A DNA stretch of 64,000 nt from Pyrenopolyporus hunteri. Lineage: Eukaryota > Ascomycota > Sordariomycetes > Xylariales > Hypoxylaceae. The notes under the pieces were generated by a model. The model did no database searches and was not told the DNA's origin. It was given only the letters and a program-made list of their open reading frames with translations. Positions 1 through 11,000 of the stretch are shown in pieces. Location of the stretch: NCBI GenBank assembly GCA_902806595.1, contig CADCXC010000010.1:2108001-2172000 (forward strand). The letters are read 5' to 3'. A program made the translations under genes and the position numbers. Numbering within the stretch: the stretch's first letter is position 1; each line of letters starts with the position of its first letter.

Positions 1-1009
1 ACCTTGGGCGTCGCGGAGGCCTCGCCTTGGGGCGTTATGCGCGAGGTGAGGAGCGGTAGGAAGGATTGGATCGTGAGGATGGGGTGTAGTAGGTGCGTGT
101 TGAAGAGGTCGGCGAAGCTTGAGGGCGGGATCGTGGCGATGGGCGAGGTCTGGTAGTTCAGCGAGGGGATCAGGATGACTGCCTTCAACGACAAGAAATT
201 CGGCTTCGCTCGCGGGACGGCAGCATGCGGGGTCTGCAGGTAGGAAGCGAAGCGTTCGATAGATTGGCCGGCGTGAGGAGGCTGGATTCAACGCGTTAGT
301 CTAGATAATCCGTCATGGTTCTACTCTCGAGAAGGGTACTCACATCGGTTATGTCGATGCCCAGCGGCTTAATGTCGGGTCGCGAAAGATTCTGAACAGC
401 GACTTCGTCTTCGATCGTGTTGCAGACGATGAAGACAATAAATCCTCTCCTCTCCAAGTCCAGGGATAAGGCCTTAGTCAGTGGTAGCGTCGGTGATCCG
501 GCAATGACCACGACTTCTAGCCTCCCGCCATTTCGAGCACGCTTTGCTCGACGAGGTTTGCGGACAAGTTTGGTGTACCGTATCGTCCTATACGTCACGT
601 ATCCGGCAGTAACTACCACTATACCGCAGAGGAGCTTGTGCCGGGAAAACCAATCCTGTATCCGTTCGTACGTAGACATCGGCACGATCTCGACGGGCGG
701 TGGCCGGGGTAGAGGTTTCGGCCGCACATAGTCGGGCACCCATGTAGCTGATGATAGAGTGTCCCTGATCTCGTCTGCAACCTTATCGACCGCCTTGTCG
801 ACGTATTCGGCTACATCACCGGAGTATCGCCGGATCTGGTTGGGGATGGACGAGAGCTGTCACATGCCTCTGCCGTTAGCCTTATTTCTTCCTTTTTTTT
901 TTCTTCTCTTCCCTCCCCTCTTTATCGTTTACCCCGTAGCAAAACGCTGAGCTGGACTATACGATGGGATACTAACCAGGTCCAGAAACTGCTGGTCGTC
1001 GGCAGACAT
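1..1009 (-). CDS. DUF1776 (SDR-like) membrane-anchored protein, 5' part
   Basis: Partial gene; the 3' end lies beyond the left edge. Exons inferred as 1009-977, 856-344 and 281-<1, all joining in phase 0 through GTTAGT and GTGAGT donors. The start ATG at 1009 gives MSADDQQFLDLLSSIPNQIR, and 265 residues are visible. A hydrophobic segment (LCGIVVVTAGYVTY) sits near residue 95, followed by a basic stretch and then a Rossmann-like strand and loop (VVVIAGSPTLPLTKAL). This order is typical of the fungal DUF1776 family (yeast YNL181W-like putative oxidoreductases). The C-terminal part, which should hold the rest of the SDR fold, is not in the window. The role is not established. The family call is by recognition of the sequence pattern and was not searched. 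Confidence 0.8.
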
Positions 1010-3236
1010 GGCCGCAAATCGGTTATCCGGGGGTGTTTTTTTTTTTCAGGGGTCGGACGATGGAGAAGCTGAATAGGGATTGGGTATCGATGAAGTTCGG
1101 CGAAGACGGAATATCGGTGAGCGAAGGTGGACCGAGTGTTGTTGTATTTTTCTAAAAGATAAGATAAGCCCCAGCTTAAGTTCAGCCCCTGCCCCTGTGT
1201 GCCTTATTTGGTTTGGCACAGTGGAACCTGCAAGATGACGTGACCATTTCCATATACATTTAAAAGTGGGTCTTAATATTTCGCTCCACGTCAGTGTCAG
1301 CTGCTAACAGCCGACGCCATTCTATTAGTGACTCATGAGCAATCTTTAGGGGGGAAACCTTCTGGGCGACTTATAACCTTATACCTTTGCGCTTAGGAAA
1401 TAGTAAAACGTGTTGATACCATAGGTACCTAGGTACCTAGATAGGTGGATAGCGACATATCCTTCAATTATAATGCCATCAAACTTAGGAGACGATATGA
1501 CACCGAGCAATTCATATCTATATCGTCATTCTACACGTGTATCTCGACGTAATATCCCTTGGGAAAATATCATGATTACTTTTCCATTGGTACTCAGTTA
1601 CGCCGATTTCTTGGCAAACAGGCGTGAGGGTTCCTGCTGAGCTGATCTTGTCTACCTACCTACCTAGGTAGGTACCTAGGTAAGCAACCGTAACAACGAA
1701 GGGATTAGATTACATATAGAGTTTCCGGATACGGCCTGCTCTAAAGCCCGTGGGCCCTATATCATACGGCTTAAACTCTATATCATGTAGTATAAACCCA
1801 TAGATTGCCCAGCTTTATAGTTTAGAAGAACCAAGAAAGCTAGGTACTCAGATTCTGCCAAAAGGTTTTCCTGTCGAAAACATGGACGGACTTGAAACGT
1901 AGTAAAGCTGAACCGACTAAGAGACACGAGACTACGCTTTGAACTAAAGGCGATTTATGGAATCATGGATAGTATGACCTATACAGATATTATCGACTAA
2001 TGTGCCTACTGATACAGCCTGGAAATGATAAGCAGCCGTATACTAACATAACTTATTTCTTGAACTTCCAGTGAGAGTAGAAATCGAAATATTCTTAAAT
2101 ATATTAGCTTTAGCATGACGGAATGCAAACATTACATAGATACCTAGGTACTTAAGCAGGAAACCACGTCGAAATATGACACAATACTTCTTTCGCGCTT
2201 TCACTTCCAGAGAGACAGGTTTGCTCCTTTAGCCTCAACATTATATACTCCTACTAAATTACCTATATGTATGGGAAGAACTACACGTAGGTGTTAGGGT
2301 TCCATTCCTTACGTCGGACAGTAACTACCTAGTATACTAGCGCAAAACATCGGGGATATACATGTTACTTCCCACTCGAGTCATAGGGTTAAGATGTATA
2401 ATATCACGAGATCAACCATATAACGAGAAACAACTTCGTTGTTGCACGAACTATAGAAATTATCCAGATCGAACATCAGAGCGAACATAGTGAATTAGGA
2501 CAAAGGGACCTACGCCTCATACGTCCACAAGGTGATAGGCAAGAATCACTAATGAGCCCTGCTTAATACGGTCTACAAGTATATAGAATAACTCCGAAAA
2601 TAACTTCAATTTAGAACCAAAAGGGAAGCTGTCCAGCGGTCCTATATTTTCATAGCTCCTGGTTATAAAATACCTTGGCACCTACCTAGGCACTATTGCC
2701 ACCATCGTTGTTGCTGTCGTCGCACTTTCCCCGGATACCTAGGTACCTACCTCCTTACTACGCATATCCCTCGCCATGCGTTCTACAACTAGGAATCGCA
2801 CCTTCTACGTAGGTACCTAGTAAACAAGCGCAACTTCCAAACATCTTAACACCGCCGACGCTAGAGCCAGCAAACATGGACAGACCCAAAAGTAACTCGA
2901 CACGGCTCGAGCGACGAGTCTGATTGCTCCTTCCTCTACTCACCGTCAGTGCGTCGGTCGGTTTATACTCCCCTTCACACATTTAAACAGCTGCCACTCC
3001 AGTCTTCTTAACCATCCTCCACTTTACAAGAGTCAACAACACTTTCGGGAATCTAAGTCAGACCCAATATTGATCAATCCAATATCTCACTTAGGACTCC
3101 TCTAAAGTACTTTCATCTCTTCCCTAAACGACCGAGTTCCTATCCCAAACTGAACCTCAAGTTTACCCTCCTTCTATTCCTACCAACCCTCTACACACCT
3201 ACGACCGACAGTCCATCAACCGACACAAGTATCATC
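1010..3236. other. Intergenic, rich in TACCTAGGTA-type repeats
   Basis: No convincing gene was found in about 2.2 kb. The stretch carries several palindromic CCTAGG/GGTACC tracts (around 1422-1445, 1652-1683, 2141-2152, 2681-2692, 2733-2752 and 2809-2820). The part just before 3237 is C-rich and pyrimidine-rich (ctcc, cttcc tracts), as expected of a fungal promoter and 5' leader. The 74-codon open frame at 2758-2982 (-) lacks any recognisable domain and was not called. Confidence 0.6.
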
Positions 3237-4103
3237 ATGGACTCTTACAGCATGGCTCTCGTAAAATACGTGAAGCCTCAGACATCTCTCCCTCGAGAAT
3301 TCCCCCTCCTATCTCTCCCAGCCGAACTGCGGCTCATGGTCTACGAGGAAATTGTCGGATCCATCGTCAAGAAAGGGATATATGATGAATTGTACGAAAA
3401 CTATCATGAATTCACCAATATCCTTCGGACATGCAAGCAGATCCACGACGAGGTTACTCCTATAATATACAAAAGGATAACCATCTGGAGACCCTCTGCC
3501 GGCTGGGCAGAATTCTTCGACCAAATCGGCCCTGGTAATGTCGCACTCATAAAAGACTTACGAATCAGGTACGACTGCGCCGAAACAGAATGTCATGGCG
3601 ACAACATATCCGCACATAGACATTGGCACGACGTTGCGGAGGGCATCAACGCATGCAATCTGAGCCCCAAGGATATCTCCGTTTGGGGAGGGCCATGCGA
3701 CGGGTTCTGGCCCCGCTTTAACGGTCGGTCATACGACTACACCGTCACGAGGACCGGCGAGCGCGTAGACGGATATGAGTATACGTCCTGCAACGTATAC
3801 AAGGATTTATGGTTCCTAAAAAGCGTATCCTCGTCTTTCGCAAAGGCTGACACTATACGATTCCGCGGTAGAGTGAACCCTCTGTGGAGTCTATACTTCC
3901 GACAGAGGTTCGGCTTTATCATAAAAAGAAAATACATAGTATACGAGCGCGGAGCCCCCGTGGAAAACACCTTCCTGGAAACGACGCTGATTAACCCCAG
4001 GGTTTTCGAACCCGCCATCGACTTGAAGGGCTATACTGAATGCCCTTCTCTCAGTGGGGTCTACGAGAGATACCAAGAAGCTGATCACGTCGGGTGGTGG
4101 TGA
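3237..4103 (+). CDS. F-box-like fungal hypothetical protein
   Basis: Single-exon frame of 288 aa starting at ATG 3237, preceded by a pyrimidine-rich leader. Residues about 23-50 (FPLLSLPAELRLMVYEEIVG) are a typical fungal F-box-like or DUF7730-type N-terminal motif (LPxELRxxIYxxI), followed by LRTCKQIHDEVTPIIY, the usual second element of such proteins (RxCKxIxxExxxxxY). The remainder has no catalytic motif I recognise. Proteins of this class are very numerous in filamentous ascomycetes and mostly uncharacterised; some may serve as SCF ubiquitin-ligase adaptors, but nothing here shows a partner or target. No intron is needed, and base use resembles neighbouring genes. Confident as a gene, not as to function. 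Confidence 0.75.
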   Translation: MDSYSMALVKYVKPQTSLPREFPLLSLPAELRLMVYEEIVGSIVKKGIYDELYENYHEFTNILRTCKQIHDEVTPIIYKRITIWRPSAGWAEFFDQIGPGNVALIKDLRIRYDCAETECHGDNISAHRHWHDVAEGINACNLSPKDISVWGGPCDGFWPRFNGRSYDYTVTRTGERVDGYEYTSCNVYKDLWFLKSVSSSFAKADTIRFRGRVNPLWSLYFRQRFGFIIKRKYIVYERGAPVENTFLETTLINPRVFEPAIDLKGYTECPSLSGVYERYQEADHVGWW

Positions 4104-4717
4104 ATCCAACGCATCTATGGGGATTCAAAGTAGGCAAATGTGAGTAGGTACCCTATACGCAACGCGAAGGCAATATAACTAACTCCGTCCTAGGATGGAT
4201 ATACCAAATCGCACATGGACAAGTGTGTGGCTTACAAAAGGTTGATAAGGAATTCCTGTTTTCTATTTGGTCTTTAAATGGGGAGTTATTGGGGGATGTT
4301 TGGCGGCTCTGCCATTTTCAGTGAACGGTTTGGTGCAGGGGATGGCCATTCAGAGCTATTCACCTACATACCTGTAATAGATAGGTACTTACCTACGTAC
4401 CTAATACAACAACGATAGCTCTATCCGGATTCTCTGTGTTAGGACTCTATTTACTTGGCCATTTTGTGACATTACTAATAAGGGGTCTCTAATGCAACCC
4501 AAAAATTCCATTATCGTCTTAGGAGATACCTATAGCCGATTATGTCTACCTTAAACCGCGGAGTCTTATCGCAGCGGGAAGGGAACAAGTTCACTCAAAC
4601 CCAAGAGAAACTGCTAATGTGATATTGTTAGAAGCAATCCCGGTCTTCGCTCTTTGCATATCAATCTATACAACTCGTGGATAGGTACTCAAGGTCGCTC
4701 TTTCAAAATGGAACTAC
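4104..4717. other. Intergenic between convergent genes
   Basis: About 0.6 kb between the 3' ends of the F-box-like gene (+) and the MFS gene (-). It contains a short repeat tract of the taggtacttacctacgtacc type near 4378-4402. No RNA gene or other feature was recognised. Confidence 0.6.
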
Positions 4718-6331
4718 TTATCGTTGTGGCTTTCCCATCCCTCTCAACTTTGCTCCGTACATCCATAGGAGGAAAGGGGCCGGCCATCCAATAACAACGA
4801 ACGTCAGAGCCAGAACGCTATTACCCCAACCGTATCCGAGATTCTGGTACATAGCCGGCGCGAAAATGGGAAAGGCGAAGCCGGCGATGCTGCGTAGGAA
4901 CTGTGAGGCCGCTGATGCCGATGCGACGTATTGGCGATACGCGTCCATCACGTATGCCTGCAAGGCTTGCGTGTTGTTGATAATGCCGCAGCCGAGGATG
5001 GCAATGCCGATGTCAGGGACTATCCAGTGCAAGTGTCTTTCCGCGGTCCAGCCGTAGATGAACAGGCCGAGAGGGATGAGAATGGCGCCGGGGATCATCA
5101 GCGGAACGCGATATTCTGGGGCGGTTTTATTGTCAGCTCTGGCTTTTAGATACGCCCATAGACGATCCATCATCCTACTCCCCACTTGCGCAGCGATGGT
5201 ATAGCCGATAACAAGGGCGATGTAGTTTAGCCCGCTTTGAGTCTCATCTTGGCCGTATCTTTCTATCCATAAAGTGGCGAATGTCGACAGGACGAGATAG
5301 AGTATGCCGAAGTTATAGGCTAGGAATATCGCAACGACCTGTATTATAGGCTGGGTTAGTAGCAGCCGTATCGGCCGGGTTAAGGAGACGGAGAGCCTAG
5401 ATCCCAACGTCTCAGATGCAGCTTGCGCCGCCGTGTAGTAAGGCTGTCCGGTGCTTTCGCGCAATTTAGTAGCCCTCCTATTAAGCAGGATAACTTCATA
5501 CGTTTCCTGGAAAACGAAGAGGGCCACAATTACGAGGAAGGCGTCGTAGATGGACAGGATCCAGAAAGTCCATCTCCATCCGATCGATTGGGAAACGGCG
5601 CCGCCGATGATTGGTCCGAGTGCTGGTCCCAGGAGAGGAATAAAGGTGGAGATGGAGAAAGAAGACCCGCGCTGCGCAGGTATCCAGCAATCTGATAAGA
5701 CGGGGTTGGTAATGGCAAACTCGGCGCTAGCCCCGATGCCAGCAAGGACGCGACTCGCAATCATGAGGCCGGGGGTTTTGCTGAACCCCGCGACCGTGTT
5801 CCAAAGGATGTAAAAGCAGCTCGATAGAATCCACACCGGCCGCCGTCCGAAAACCTCGGCGAGAGGCGAGAGCACCATGGGGCCGAAGGCAAAGGCGAGA
5901 ACGAAGATGGAGAGAAAGATCTGTGTCTCCTCTTCGCCCGTATTCAGGTCCGCTGCAATGCTCTGTAGCGCCGGAGCTAGCATCGCGCCGGACATGAGGG
6001 TTACTAGGCCGCCATTCGAGAGGAGAACCGTGATTGCCCATTTGCGTGGTAGGGACCAATTGTAAGGATGTTCCGGATCATCTTCGCCGTTCCAAGTTAC
6101 CTGTCGATAATCTACTGATTAGCGGATAATTCCGGGACGTATAAGTACCGCTTTCAATGCCAGGCTTCGACGTCTCGGCCTAATAGCGATTTCCCTCTTC
6201 GAAAATTTTCAATTCGCGAATATCATGTAGTGACTCACCAGTAGGGGGTCTATTTCTTCCTGCTTGGAATCTGTAGCCGACTCCACGGCTCCGGGGTTGG
6301 TCGGGACTTTCTCGATATCCTGGGCGGTCAT
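4718..6331 (-). CDS. MFS transporter, DHA1-like drug/metabolite exporter
   Basis: Two exons, 6331-6239 and 6100-4718, joined in phase 0 (intron 138 nt, GTGAGT donor), giving 491 aa. The N-terminus is short and polar (MTAQDIEKVPTNPG), followed by VTWNGEDDPEHPYNWSLPRK, the hallmark entry of fungal DHA1 major-facilitator transporters. Motif A appears as SPLAEVFGRRPVWI after TM2, and the rest is alternating hydrophobic helices ending in LLWMYGAKLRGMGKPQR. The family exports drugs, polyamines or secondary metabolites at the plasma membrane by proton antiport. It lies 1.7 kb downstream of the PKS on the same strand, which suggests (inference) export of the polyketide or self-protection. No damage was seen. 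Substrate unknown. Confidence 0.9.
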
Positions 6332-8031
6332 ATTGTTTGTGATACCTTGTTAACTGTGCCCCGAGATGTAAGGGCGCCTTATATGGGGAATGCTGAGGCT
6401 AATAATACTTAGATATTCTTCAGCAACGGACACGGCTGCATTGCCTTTTAAATACACCCCATCGGTAGTGTTGGTGCGGTGGTGAAATACCCCTACCCCA
6501 GATACCCCCTAACCCCATCAGGCAGATTCGCTACCATCCCGACTTCGCATGTAACCTCACCTAATCTCAAGAATTAAACAATTTGAGACGCTATATTATA
6601 GACGTAAGATAAATTTGAGATTCTTCAATTTATGTTCAGTTAATCTATGGTTATTCTCTCTATTCTATAAGCAAAAATTTGATTCTACCTACATACTTAG
6701 GCCTTCAATGGGTATAATAAAATTTGAAATCCGCATAAGTAGGTCCACAGTGCAATATCTTCTCGCGTGCGATCTCGGTACTTAGACGCGTATCAATCAG
6801 TCAAGACGACCATCTATAGGCTGCCATCTGATCTGGATTTTGGGATATGGATACTGGTTAGGCCTTTCGCGGCGTTTTTGCAAAAAGGCCTCATAGCTCT
6901 AGCTAGTGGCGGCCGAAGGAGAGCGTGCTCCGACTCATTTCGGGGTTCGTGGTACCTTAACGGATTCCCCGTCCGAGGGACTAGAAAAGAGCCTTTGGGG
7001 TAGGCCTGCTATTGGAATTGGATGGGGGAATGAGTGATTGGGATGGATATCGTCTCGTATATATAGCTCGTACTCCGTCGTAATTCCGATACCGTATTCC
7101 GAACATGCGAGTCAGCAAGTGTTGGTAGCATTGCAAAGTTAGTATCCACTCTCGAGGATACTTCCTGTTATCAGATCTTTTACATCCCGGAAACTGGTCA
7201 TAGACCCCTGTTGAAAAGTTTGTTATGCGACGGGCCTTAGCCAATCAGAGCTCAGAGAGGGAGGGGAAATTTCCTATTTTGGTAATAGGAAGCCTAGTAG
7301 AGGTACCAACTCACCCTGGCTGCCTAGGTAGGTACCTTGGTACCGTACGTACGCTTTGTATGATAGGTACCTGGGCTGCCTGGGTGGGTACAGTGGGTTG
7401 TAAAAAGTTCCTACCCGGTGGCTTGTACTAGATACCCCCGTAAATTAAATATCCCCACTACTTAAAAGTAATTTTTTACCTTTCAACCTTCAATTTATTA
7501 CGTATTATACGAAGCTATTTCGAATTTTTTAATTATAATGCGTGGAAAGGAATTATCCATTGAAATTAATAGGCTATTAATAAGTTTATATTACGATTAT
7601 TGTCTAATTCTATGCCGCATAAAGTTGCAGCTATAATCAAAGTTAATGGGTGGTATACGAAATATTGATAAAGTGGGTTTTTTCTATTGCATTTATACGG
7701 TATATATATATATTTAATAGCTGTAATTAGATTGCGGGGTGTACTGTGTACAGATCAGCGGGTAGGAACTTTTTACAACCCACTGTAGGTAGGTAGGTAC
7801 ATAGGAGCCCCAGAAGATTCTAAATTTCTCGGCCCCCTACTTGGAGATTTATATCTTCAACTTTCATCAACTTTCACTCTACTAGGTCTATCTAACAGAC
7901 TCATCTACGGAGGGAAACTAGAATTGTGAATATAGAATTTCATTCATATTGTAATAGGCGGATAAGATAAACGAGGGCACCTCTCCCCCGCGCTATACCG
8001 ACCACCAAGAACTTCATTAATGAAGACGTCT
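6332..8031. other. Intergenic between PKS 3' end and MFS promoter
   Basis: This 1.7-kb stretch holds the upstream region of the MFS gene, an AT-rich segment around 6560-6730, a GGTACC/CCTAGG repeat tract at about 7321-7346, and the 395-bp MITE listed separately (7391-7785). Short open frames here (6767-7003, 6981-7244, 7225-7431) have no recognisable domain. Confidence 0.6.
7391..7785. mobile_element. MITE, Tc1/mariner-type, TA target duplication
   Basis: A perfect 26-bp terminal inverted repeat bounds the element: left arm 7391-7416, starting cagtgggttgtaaaaagttc, and right arm 7760-7785, its exact reverse complement. The arms extend imperfectly inward by roughly 20 bp, with several of the differences being transitions. 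The dinucleotide TA directly abuts both ends (7389-7390 and 7786-7787), as expected for the target duplication of Tc1/mariner/pogo-type elements. The interior is very AT-rich and encodes nothing, so this is a non-autonomous miniature element. It sits between the MFS and PKS genes. The superfamily is inferred from the TA flanks only. Confidence 0.85.
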
Positions 8032-11000
8032 CTAGCTTTTCCCAACAGTAATCGTGCTCTTAGCTACGACCAAGTCTCCGATAGCGGAAACAGGTACGTT
8101 TCCCATGATATCGAAAACAGCTACCCTGGCTTGAAAATCTCTGCCAATCCAATTGCGCAATTCGACCGCCATTAATGAGTCAACGCCGTAGCTGGAAAGC
8201 GGTTTGTTCAACTCTACGTCGTCGGCCGAGATCGCCATGGCGCGTGCGAGTCTCTGGGCCAGAGCCCGGATGACGATCTGGATGCGCTCGCTAGGATCTT
8301 CGGTCGTTCTGAAGAGGGTTGCCGCATCTACCTCCGCGCCCTTAGACACATCTCCAGATGCGCTGTTGGGGTTCCCAATTATGTGCGAGAACGGAGCGAA
8401 CAAGGGTCTAGTTAGCAGTGCTGGGGGCGTCTGGCCCTTTACGAGGAAGTCGGCTGGCGTACGGAGGCCGAAGAGGACCTGACTTCCAGTCTGTGAAGGG
8501 AGAGGCTCTGAAGGATCGCAGTACACGCTCAGAAGAGCCAATAATTCCTTGTCGTCTATCTTCTGCATGTCGTCCCAGCTCTTCCGCTGACGCTGATACG
8601 CCTGCGTTTCGGCGACGATACCGATGTTTCGCATCCAACCGATATCGATCGAGATTCCCTTCTGACCGTGCGCGACACGGTAGCGCGCGAGGGCGTCTTG
8701 GAATGAACAGCCAGCCGCATAATTCGATTGTGCTAAAGCACCGCAGACGCCATTGAGGGAAGATAAGAGGATAAAGAAGTCGAGGTCCTTGGGCAATAGC
8801 TCATGTAAGCTTATGGACGACTGCACCTTTGACTTCATTGTGAGCTCCCATTGGGCGTAGGTCATGTTGTCGAACACTGCGTCTTGGAGGACCATCGCAG
8901 CATTGATACAGCCTTTAACGGGTGGCATTGTCCGAGAGCACTCCTCGAGGACTTTAGAGAGGGATTCGGTTTCGGATACATCACACTTGGGCGCGACGAC
9001 ATTAACGCCTCGGCTTTTTAATTCCGAAATGACCTCAGCGACCACCGGCTTTGAGCTGCCTGATCTTGACGGCACGATCAGGTGCTTGGCACCCCTGTCA
9101 GCCATCCATTTAATGATAGCCCGACCGAGGCCACCTGAGCCTCCTGCAATTACGTAGGAAGCATTCTCGTCGAATTTCCATGACCGCCGTTCCACAAGGA
9201 GTTGCTACGCCATAAATCAGTCTCATGATTCTTCAGGGGGGGTTTTCTCAAGTATGTTACTTACCGGTACTACGTCGGAGGCTTCAACGCTTAGAATGAT
9301 GCGTCCGATGTTCTTGCCTCCCTGGAGATACCGGAACGCTTCTCCGGCCTTTGAAACAGGGTAGACGTGTAGGGGACTAGGGTGCTGGACAACACCATCG
9401 GTGAGGAGGTTGATTGTGGCTTTCAGGAGGTCATATGCCAACTCTGGGTTTTTGAGTATGACAAAGCGTAGATCGACTGCTGAGTAGCTGACGTTCCTCG
9501 CGAAACCCGCCATAGGTAACGATGAGTTGGCTTTGATGTCTACTACGCCGATTTCAACAAACCTTCCGAACGGAGCCATACATTCCCAAGTCGACCGCAG
9601 ACTATCTCCGGAAAGTGAGTTTAGGACTACGTCGACGCCGTATCCATTCGTCACTCGCAAGACTCCTTGGGCGAAGGAGGTGTTTCTGCTGTTGAATATA
9701 TGGTCGTCCGGAATGCCGAACGTATCTTTGAGGAACTCCCTCTTCTGGTAGGATCCAACAGTCGCAAATATCTCGGCTCCTTTCATCTTAGCCATCCAGA
9801 TCGCCATCTGGCCGGTGCTGCCAGCGGCAGAGTGAATGAGAACCTTCTCACCCTTCCGAAGTCGTGCGATTTCAATCATAGAGTAATAGGCCGTCATCCC
9901 TGGCACTAGAACGGACGTGGCAGCCTCAAAGGACAAGCTGTCCGGGATTTTGAAGACGGTCTTGTCGAGGGCACGCGGGTGCGTCCGCATGCAGTCTATC
10001 GAAACCATGCAGACTCGGTCCCCCGGCTGGATGTTTTGGTCGCAGTCGCGTCCCACCCTCGTCACGACACCGGCGCAATCAACCCCTAATTCCTTCTCGT
10101 CTAATTTGTTTAAAGCAGACAATACATCTCTAAAGTTGAGACCCCATGATTTGGCCTCGATTTCTACTTCGTGCGGGAGAAGTTCATCCTGCTGTGTGGC
10201 ATCTTCCACAAGCTGTAGCGAGTCCAACATTCCATCCGCGCCGACAGCGAGTTTCAATGCTGGCCCCTCCGAGATGGGCTTATGTTGCAGCCGTGGGTTG
10301 AGGAGAGACCGTAGTGTCTCGTTCCCAGAAATATCTTCAGAAATTCTGCCCGTCGTAAACCGGCCGTTGCGAACGATATACTCCAACTCCTTCGCTTGAG
10401 ATTCGAAAGATGCTTTGAAAACCTTGCTGATGTACTGAACGTATTCCAAAACCGTTTCTCCTTGAGATTCAATGGCAAGCGTAACGATATGTTTCTCGCT
10501 TTCCTCGTGTCTGATAGATCTCAGGAATCCCTCCATGGCGCCGTATTGTGGGTACCGTTCGTCCTTCAAGCTCGTCAAGGTAACCCACAAGAGGGTTAGC
10601 GTTCGCTTCAATAACTCTTGGAGTAAGCGGAATCTATTCTCAGACAACGTCGCGAGGCACGGCTGGTTCATCTCAACAAGGCAGATTACCTTATCATCCT
10701 TGTTTATATTAGCCGTTTCAACCTGGTCAAGAGGAACGATTCGGGCCTGTTCGTCTTGCGATTGGACAAGGCTGGCGTGGATTAAGCTAGCCATCTCCAT
10801 CTGATTGTCGGATTGGTTATCGACGACTAGGACGACACCTAGCTTGTCGCGGGTCGACTCAGTTTGTTCTTCTATAGCTTTCGACACTATGGTGCTGAAA
10901 ATGTGGCATTCTTCATGTTGATAGTCTTTGAGGATAAGGTCGTTGCCGCTGAATCCTGTCCATTTCAAAACGTCGCCCCACTGCTTTTCGGGTATGGCTG

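Noticed and set aside
9527..9909. Several 60-160-codon plus-strand frames inside the PKS, MFS and lyase genes
   Set aside because: They lie opposite well-supported exons with catalytic motifs and have no domain signatures; they are antisense shadows.
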